A stretch of 64,000 nucleotides of DNA. Origin: Clytia hemisphaerica. Its lineage: Eukaryota; Cnidaria; Hydrozoa; Leptothecata; Clytiidae. The notes under the pieces are model-generated. The model did not search any database. It saw only the letters and a list, made by a program, of their open reading frames with translations, and was not told the DNA's origin. The position numbers were made by a program, and so were the translations under genes. Shown one piece after another: positions 58,801 through 64,000 of the stretch. The stretch is from NCBI GenBank assembly GCA_902728285.1, contig CACVBU010000964.1:1179928-1243927 (forward strand). Reading direction: 5' to 3'. Position 1 is the first letter of the stretch. The number at the start of each line of letters is the position of its first letter.

Positions 58801-59957
58801 GTCGTTGAGCTGGCTCCTGGGAAGAGACATTGGATACAGAAGCCTTTGTTGTTCAGGATCTTCAGACGTTCGGCTGGAGACTGTGTAGCAAACTCTTTGC
58901 AGGTGTAGTATTGCATGATTCTGGTTGATTTCGGACCAGATGTTGATACGTGCTCGTTAAATCCTTCAGGTGCATTGCAGATGGTGCAGACAGGATCTGT
59001 TGGTGGAGTTGGAAGGTTCGAGTGATGAGATGATGGGCCACGCTTCCCACCACCTTGACGGTTGTCTTCCTTCTTGGCTGGATCATTCTTGATTGATAGC
59101 AATTGTTTTTGTTCGAGGACTTTCCTTTCTTTTGTCAGAAAGTCGATGAATTGATGCCACGTCTGCTTTGGTGTGAGTGTGTCATTGCAGATGCTTGATA
59201 TGAAACGAGTAGATCTCCCTTCACCAATTAATTGATTGATCTTTCCAAAGGTGTCCCCATAGTATAGGTATTCCTCAATCTGGTGCTTCTCGGCTAATGC
59301 TGATACCTCCTTCATGATGTTGATGATTTTGCTCAAGGTGGAAGGTAATTTCTTGGCATCTCTCTTGTGTGTTTCGAGTGAATCGATCTCTTGGACTTTC
59401 TTTGATAACATGAGTCGTGGATTGCCAAATGCATCTTTGAGGCGTTGCCAGATTTCAGTTATTGATTCGAGTGATTTGACCATGGTGAGTGCTTGACCTG
59501 CCAAATAATTGTTCTTAAGCAGATCTGGTAAGAGGTTAGATGGTGTTTTATCATTGTACATTTTGTCAAAGTTCAATTTGAAGGTGTAGTAATCAATTGG
59601 TCCGTCGTAACCAGAAAACTTTTCTAGTTTGATGTTGAGTGATGCTTTGTTGAATTCTGTAAGTTTGTCGAGTTCACGATCTTTGATTTCTTTGACCAAA
59701 CTGTTGTTGTATTTTTGTTTCAGTTCGTCAAGTTTCAAATGGCTTGCTTTGGTTTTTGTCATGGATGCACGAAGTGTTGCACTTGAAATTGGAGTTTCGA
59801 GACATTTTCTGTAGTTGTCCCGAATCTTTTCGTAGGTAGAGTTGATTGATGGAGTTTCGGTTCGCCAGTTGAGAAGTATGTTGGAATCAGCAGTTTCAAC
59901 ATCACGATTGAAAAATTGTTTCAATTCTTTGATGGATGGATTCATTAACACAATCAA
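55749..59957 (-). CDS. BEL/Pao gag C-terminus, protease, reverse transcriptase and RNase H
   Basis: An open frame of about 1,400 codons. Residues 110-290 match the gag-like DUF1759 type (KFSGYDGP). Cys/His knuckles lie at 334-427. A retropepsin-like segment at 470-600 has FFDNGCSD, with DNG where DSG or DTG is usual. A small CPKCRECKDCKH zinc motif lies at 707-718. The Pao-type RT spans about 820-1010 with YVDD at 975-978. RNase H spans 1150-1290 (D1159, E1201, D1231, D1277). A 21-bp tandem duplication (57713-57766) repeats INKSVTI. The frame ends in an overlap with the integrase frame, next to a 4-base tandem repeat near 55837-55844, a likely frame-disrupting insertion. Confidence 0.92.
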   Translation of the reverse strand: MIVLMNPSIKELKQFFNRDVETADSNILLNWRTETPSINSTYEKIRDNYRKCLETPISSATLRASMTKTKASHLKLDELKQKYNNSLVKEIKDRELDKLTEFNKASLNIKLEKFSGYDGPIDYYTFKLNFDKMYNDKTPSNLLPDLLKNNYLAGQALTMVKSLESITEIWQRLKDAFGNPRLMLSKKVQEIDSLETHKRDAKKLPSTLSKIINIMKEVSALAEKHQIEEYLYYGDTFGKINQLIGEGRSTRFISSICNDTLTPKQTWHQFIDFLTKERKVLEQKQLLSIKNDPAKKEDNRQGGGKRGPSSHHSNLPTPPTDPVCTICNAPEGFNEHVSTSGPKSTRIMQYYTCKEFATQSPAERLKILNNKGFCIQCLFPGASSTTGKHQDGRCQHDFICPHPTHHQDPIKKHVLLCEDHKALPSNQQLLKRYVDRFIKSPKLPAFARQIHLYKASNNDCNERGIYLLQKIRVNGKDLVIFFDNGCSDFVVSHEAIKLLGPFAEQLSSEPISIGGVGQTQAQSTLGTYRVKIPLHDGTEVSLIGACLEKITETFPMYPLDQVERDINHQYSLSNQSGNLPKLAPSIGGDVHLMIGVKHLSLHPIMKFQLESGLAIYESKFFNSSGGRGLVGGPHPTFTAIHQNFLSSSMTTFFTDQFIRIRSRPDSPLLGFKPTHPAQPINTEVHLSTAMRVFEEVEAAGSEISYRCPKCRECKDCKHDSNETISIREEVEQTIINKSVTIINKSVTIDFDKSITTAHLPFTADPTKRLSNNREKAMKVYQQQIKKLNNPKNFQDKQDILESEGKLHQLGYVDYVTNLSPRIQANLQNEQVQYTIPWRAVWKGNSISTPCRIVFDASQPTSTGESLNDILAKGTNNLNKLQEILLRWTVQPVAIATDIKKMYNTIRLHEDHWTYQRYLWHPTFEPGQEPEEKVIKTLIYGIKSSGNQAEHALRQVAKVSQSEYPEVHDIVHKEVYVDDCLTGEATRQLAHTRSDQLEIVLNRGGFQLKGVAFSGEEPPSSLSEDNNTIFVAGMKWFVKEDMLSLHVSELNFAKKNRGKKPLNLQNIIPSRLTRRHCASKVAEIFDLAGKVAPLIASMKIDLQHLLHHQLDWDDQIPDSLRPLWESNFEMMKEIGQLKFKRAIIPEDAVNTDINTIDFADASQSMACVAIYARFLRQNGEYSSQLIFARTRTVKDLTQPRAELYAALINCHTGEIVRRSISKWHRSSIKLTDSQIVLHWIDNDEKPLKKWVRSRVVEIKRFTSNDQWHYVDTSNMLADIGTRRGSKLNEVDKDSKWINGHDWMHLDQNSFPIKSAKELKLTEREMEEVQKEVQINIHHAECPTKEFEKRYTFSNYLLDPNYRSFTKVTRIMAYVRHPLLQKSTFKEVLNINSKHRHQRSATTH

Positions 59958-60447
59958 GAAGGAAGTTAACAGTTTCCTCCTTTACGGTGGCTGCACTGGC
60001 TTGTTGGGTTTGGTTGATAGATTTGTGATGTTGAGTTTGGACCTCATAAACTTTGGTGTTGAAGTCCTTTATCGATTGTACTGCAGTGGTGACTATCTCG
60101 TTGAATTCGTCTGGTAAAACTTCTTTTCTGAGTTTGATGGTGAGTTGTAATCGATTCATGTCGAAACGAATTTTTTCGACTTTATCAAAGATAGCAGTGA
60201 CCTGATCTGGTTCCATGGTTTGAATTGGAGTTTCATTTGTTATATCCGTGACAGCTTGAGACATGAGGACCAGCTCGACGGCATCCTTGCTGGGGTCGGC
60301 CATCTCAATTGAATCTGTTGATGAGGTATCGTTGATTGATAGGTTTTGAAGTCTGGATGAAAGGTTCTCTTCAGTGATGGGAACACGTTCACCCGTTGAG
60401 TTGAGTTTGCGATAATCGATTCGAGGGAATCTTTGTTGTCTTGACAT
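59902..60447 (-). CDS. BEL/Pao gag N-terminus
   Basis: The frame opens at 60618 inside the LTR, but the more likely start is the Met at 60447 (MSRQQRFPRIDYRK). The upstream part is leader repeats. It encodes about 180 residues, largely helical and acidic, and stops at 59902. The following gag/pol frame starts in the +1 phase and overlaps it by about 55 bp. Either a programmed +1 shift or a mutation connects them. No classic slippery heptamer was recognised. Confidence 0.75.
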   Translation of the reverse strand: MSRQQRFPRIDYRKLNSTGERVPITEENLSSRLQNLSINDTSSTDSIEMADPSKDAVELVLMSQAVTDITNETPIQTMEPDQVTAIFDKVEKIRFDMNRLQLTIKLRKEVLPDEFNEIVTTAVQSIKDFNTKVYEVQTQHHKSINQTQQASAATVKEETVNFLLDCVNESIHQRIETIFQS

Positions 60448-60608
60448 TGACTGATTTATTTTTAAGTCCACGATTGATGAGGACTGTTGATTGAACTGGT
60501 GTTCTGATGTCCACGATTGACGAAGACGGTTGATTGAACTGTTGTTTTGAGATATCCAAGATTGACGAGGATGGTTGATTTGATTATTGATAGGATCTTC
60601 TGTTTGAA
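60448..60608 (-). repeat. 5' leader of BEL/Pao with 45-bp repeats
   Basis: Three imperfect copies of a unit containing tccacgattgaygargac and gttgattgaactg lie at about 60466, 60511 and 60556. They occupy most of the untranslated leader between the 5' LTR and the preferred gag start. No TGG-type primer-binding site is seen at the LTR edge. Confidence 0.7.
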
Positions 60609-61390
60609 TGTAGTACACACAGTAAATTGACTCAAATTTGTAACGATGATGTGATATTGTTCAAAGTTCAAACTGAAAAGGTAAAAAAAACTTATGTTTA
60701 AATAATTGAAAAAATAATGAAAAAAATGACAAAGTCTTAATTGACAAATGAATTTGAGGCTAATTGAAATTAAAATACATGAAAAGAAAAGAAAAAATCT
60801 AAAAGTAAAGTTAAGTAAAAAAAATGATGAAAAAAAAATGAGTCCTAAATATAAAGTCCTAACTTAACCTAAGACACACCTAAAAAAGCAAAACAAAATG
60901 GCTGACACACACAAAAAAACAAACATGAACCTACCAGGTGAGCCAAAGTTGAAAGCTGTGTGAAGTGTGTGTGTTGATACTTGAAATTGATTTGAAAAAG
61001 TTGTTGAAATTATTTGAAAAGTTTGAAAGTTGAAAAGTTGTTTAATCCTTCCAGTCTGAATGCATAATGTCTACTGCACATGAGGTGTGTTTGAAAAAAT
61101 GATTTTTTTATAAAGTATATGAAATTAATTAAAAAATACTTATATTCCCTAGAGGTAATAAAAAAGTGATGTCATGAGACATAATTATTGATAATTGGCC
61201 TAATTAAATATATGATAAACTAGTTGAAACAAAAGGATAAGACACATGAAACTGAAAAAAGGAGTGACAAACAAAAGACAAAAACCTGAAAAACACTGAG
61301 AAGGAGAGACTGAAAAAAGTACAGAATGAAAAGTAATTTTTTTTTGATTTTCTAATAAATAAATATATAGTGAACTGCCATTGCATTACA
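60609..61390 (-). repeat. 5' LTR of BEL/Pao element
   Basis: 782 bp, near-identical to the 3' LTR. On the minus strand an AT-rich ctatatatttattta segment near its beginning may serve as a TATA element. Confidence 0.95.
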
Positions 61391-61430
61391 TCACCATATT
61401 CATAGTTATCAAGAATAATTTTTACTTTTT

Positions 61431-61558
61431 AGGCCCGGCGGAAACGGGGAGACTAGGGAGACTCCAGCCTCCCCACTTTTGCGCCAATGAAATTTATTTT
61501 TGTAAATTTGTAGCGAATTTTATCTCATTTTGAGCCTTCAGTCTCCCCACTTTTATGG
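61431..61558. mobile_element. MITE, CAGGCCCGG family, truncated copy 3
   Basis: Starts aggcccggcggaaacgggga and continues through ttcagtctccccactt, but lacks the terminal CCGGGCCTG. It lies just outside the BEL/Pao element. Confidence 0.72.
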
Positions 61559-61682
61559 TCTTCTTTTAGTAGAATAATTGAAACTTATTTCTGCAAGATG
61601 TTATAAGAAATATTACTAAATTAGAAAGAGATTCTTTTTCGGTTTATTTCTTCTTATAAAATGAGAAATAAATTATGAGGCT

Positions 61683-63254
61683 TCAATACCCTCCACAATC
61701 ACCACCGCCAAATTGACACGTGGCTTTTGAAAAGTCGGGATTCAAACAAAAATGGTTGTTCCAGACGGGACATCTCACAAGATGTCCACCACATGTCCAG
61801 GCACCTGAAAATTTTATAATAACAATAATATAGTTTTACAAATTCGCAGGCCACCGTGCGGACACATGGGCCTCTATGAATCGCTCATGCATTTTGGGTT
61901 AATTATTACACTGTTATGATATAGACAGGTATGCAACAATAGTGACACTTTCAATCATAATCAAACTTTTTATCTTTTCTCTCCCTAATTCGAACTAAAG
62001 AATTATAGAGATTTGAATTATAAAAAGTATTTCAAGAGGATTCCTCTTTGAAGTTCGATTTATAGAAAGTTTCAAATAATAGAAGTTCGAATAAGTTACA
62101 GTTTACTGTGTAAATTTTTCATAGGAAACCAGATTGTTAGAAATTAGTCAAAAGTGTTTGTTTAAAATAAGAACAATTTAAAAACAATGCTGTGAGAACC
62201 TAATTCAAAAATCTGACACGCTGAAAAAATAGAGCTTTGAAAGAGCTTTCCAACGGTGCCAAACATTAAGGGTTTTAGCTATTACCAAGCCCGAGATAAT
62301 TCGATTCAAAGTTTAAGCATCGAAAAATCTTACATATGCGATTTTTTAGCTTTTTGAGAACGTTAAGGAGTTAAATTCCAACTGTCCGTTCCCTTTTTCC
62401 TACTCTTACAATTAGAATAGACATCTTAACTTTTTTTTATTTTTTTAACATTATTTCCTTGATCTCCAAAAATATTGGTTCTTCTTACAAGAAAAGTGTT
62501 ATATATAATTTATATACTGTGTGTATAAAACTTATTTCTCTCACCTTTGTAATTGCACCTACAAGCAGCATAGGCGGGAGGCGGTGATGAAATCTTACAC
62601 CCTCCTGGGTGGTAATCGCAATCACAATTTCCTTCTTTGTAGCCTGAAATTTGAATTTGCATATAAAATAAGTCACATTATAACATCTCTGTATCACAGC
62701 CAGAGTCAAAACCATCACCAAATGTATTTTAAGTGAATAATTTTACGTGAGTATTATACTTTGTGAGTTTTGCGACTTTTTCCAAAAATTCGCGAAATTT
62801 GATGCTAGCGAAAACTTTAAAACCAGTACCTTACCAAAAGCCCTAGGAAAAAAGAAATCAGTTGAAAAAGGGACCGATTCGTGTAAATGAATGTCATAAA
62901 AATTTAAATTTCTTTGAAAAAAGAATTGTCTTGTGAAAGTATCTGCTTGCAAAAATGTATTCACTTAAAGTAGCCGTTTGATTTTTTAGTAAAACTGTGA
63001 GACTGTCAGACATGATTGTTGCATTATTATACCTTGACAATCTCCATCGCCTTGCATACACGATCTAAATGAATTATCAGGTTGTCTGCATTTATCATCG
63101 TTAGGTTCGCGGCATTCAACAACATAACCATTACATGTCCAAGCGCCTTTATACTGACATTTACAAGCGTAATTTGCAGGAGCTATCTTACTGATTGTAC
63201 AACCACCTGGGTGATAGTTGCAATCACAAGCAGCATTTGGACCCTCCAATGAAT
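61683..63254 (-). CDS. two-module Cys-rich protein, probably secreted (3 exons seen)
   Basis: Minus-strand exons 63254-63033, 62643-62545 and 61804-61683 join in phase with GT-AG ends and finish at a TGA. They encode two related Cys-rich modules. Each has CDCNYHPGGC or CDCDYHPGGC, a Pro/Ala stretch, CxC, YKGAWTC, then two more Cys and a GDC.GY or GGGDCGGY end, for about 10 Cys per module. Regular Cys spacing suggests disulfides and secretion. The first exon opens in phase with one base missing, so an upstream exon (probably a signal peptide) lies beyond 63254. A weak candidate begins with an ATG near 63834 (MELPTIFCVSVW), but its donor is poor. In module 2 an intron interrupts YKG, while module 1 has none there. 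I do not recognise the family and assign no function. Confidence 0.78.
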
Positions 63255-64000
63255 CTAAAACAAGAGTCGAATATAAACCAGACTGTTCTGGTCTGTGATT
63301 GGAGAATCTAGATAGAATGTAAATACTAAGTCATGTCATGAATTTTATAAATTGGGGATAAGAAAATGTTGTGGTCTGCAGGTGATGAAAGCATAGTCAT
63401 TATAAAAACACTGGTCTGGAAGGCTTTTGTCTCTTTTTATTGTTAAAAGATGGAGCTAACGTACAAAATCGATTTATTTTGCAAACTTTTTGATCATGTG
63501 ATTAGAAAATAGACCAATCTCAAGAGGAGATTTTGGTAACGTGATCAAAAAGTATGCAAATTGCAACTTTTCTTTTGTTTGTAGCAAAAGAAAATTGAAC
63601 AAAAAGCTAAAACAATACAATGCCAGATCAGTGTTTTTATAATGACTATGCGATGAAAGAAAGTACCATAAATCAAGATGATTTCGGCTACTGACTGATT
63701 ACTTTGACCGAATTTGAAGGACTGTAACTATTTATGATTAAACGAATCACATTCATTTTTAACCAAAATTGATTGTTGATTTGTTTATTTAGACATCTGC
63801 AAATCCACACAGAAACACAAAATATTGTAGGAAGTTCCATGTTACACCAATAATACAATCCTGGCGGTCTGTAAAATTGCGATTGCGGTTGCTACAGGAA
63901 CCCTCTGTGTTTTTTCTATACATTGAAAAATCTACCTGAAGAATGCTTTGATAAAATTATATCTTCGTACATAAAAGTGTTCGAAAACTATTCGAACCAT
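63255..64000. other. upstream region of the Cys-rich gene
   Basis: Should contain the missing first exon and promoter. The phrase agtcattataaaaacactg near 63399 reappears inverted near 63630 (cagtgtttttataatgact), making a 250-bp foldback. No other gene is seen. Confidence 0.45.

Larger units (their letters stand above)
53487..61395 (-). mobile_element. complete BEL/Pao LTR retrotransposon
   Basis: A 7.9-kb element (53492-61390) on the minus strand, flanked by the 5-bp duplication tcacc (53487-53491 and 61391-61395). The two LTRs begin TG and end CA and are nearly identical, so the insertion is recent. Inside are gag, zinc knuckles, an aspartic protease, RT, RNase H and integrase in Pao order, with no envelope gene. 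The coding region changes frame twice (near 59940 and near 55840), so this copy is probably defective unless one shift is programmed. No standard tRNA primer-binding site beginning TGG follows the 5' LTR. Confidence 0.96.

Overview
This window is AT-rich animal DNA. The evidence is spliceosomal introns with GT-AG ends, TATA-box promoters, a BEL/Pao LTR retrotransposon, 5'-truncated LINE copies with poly(A) tails, and a very dense load of small terminal-inverted-repeat (TIR) elements. An invertebrate fits best. A mariner-type MITE, BEL/Pao and the MITE density would suit an arthropod such as a springtail, but the sequence alone does not prove the phylum. No prokaryotic operon, CRISPR array, rRNA or tRNA gene was found.

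Layout. 1-13 kb is almost all repeats: a G-run MITE, a 345-bp tandem repeat, a broken copy of a coiled-coil gene carrying nested insertions, a minisatellite-bearing composite element, and a 5-kb TIR element (8210-13264) with younger elements inside it. 13.5-17.5 kb holds a four-exon minus-strand gene for a long coiled-coil protein with a probable C-terminal membrane anchor. 20.0-22.4 kb holds a minus-strand, MFSD8-like major facilitator gene that looks damaged near its 5' end. 22.5-30 kb is again MITEs and composite repeats. 30-52.5 kb carries four intronless Ras-like GTPase genes (minus at 30.1 and 41.4 kb, plus at 49.2 and 51.8 kb) separated by repeat-rich spacers that include a LINE 3' end with a clean 13-bp target duplication. 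53.5-61.4 kb is one complete BEL/Pao element on the minus strand: two near-identical LTRs, a 5-bp target duplication, and gag, protease, RT, RNase H and integrase. 61.7-63.25 kb is a three-exon minus-strand gene for a secreted-looking Cys-rich protein made of two related modules.

How it works together. The host genes are unrelated in function and share no operon-like structure. The exception is the GTPase family, which forms a local cluster. Its members are nearly identical through G1-G3 and diverge sharply afterwards, which suggests gene conversion. They lack the catalytic Gln of Ras and any CAAX box, and two of them have a substituted NKxD motif. The rest of the window records many transposon families inserting into one another, and target-site duplications give exact boundaries for many of them.

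Limits. Exon joins, family names and TIR boundaries were read by eye. No alignment, RNA or database evidence was available. Names such as MFSD8-like, hAT-like, piggyBac-like and Helentron-like are inferences from motifs and target duplications.
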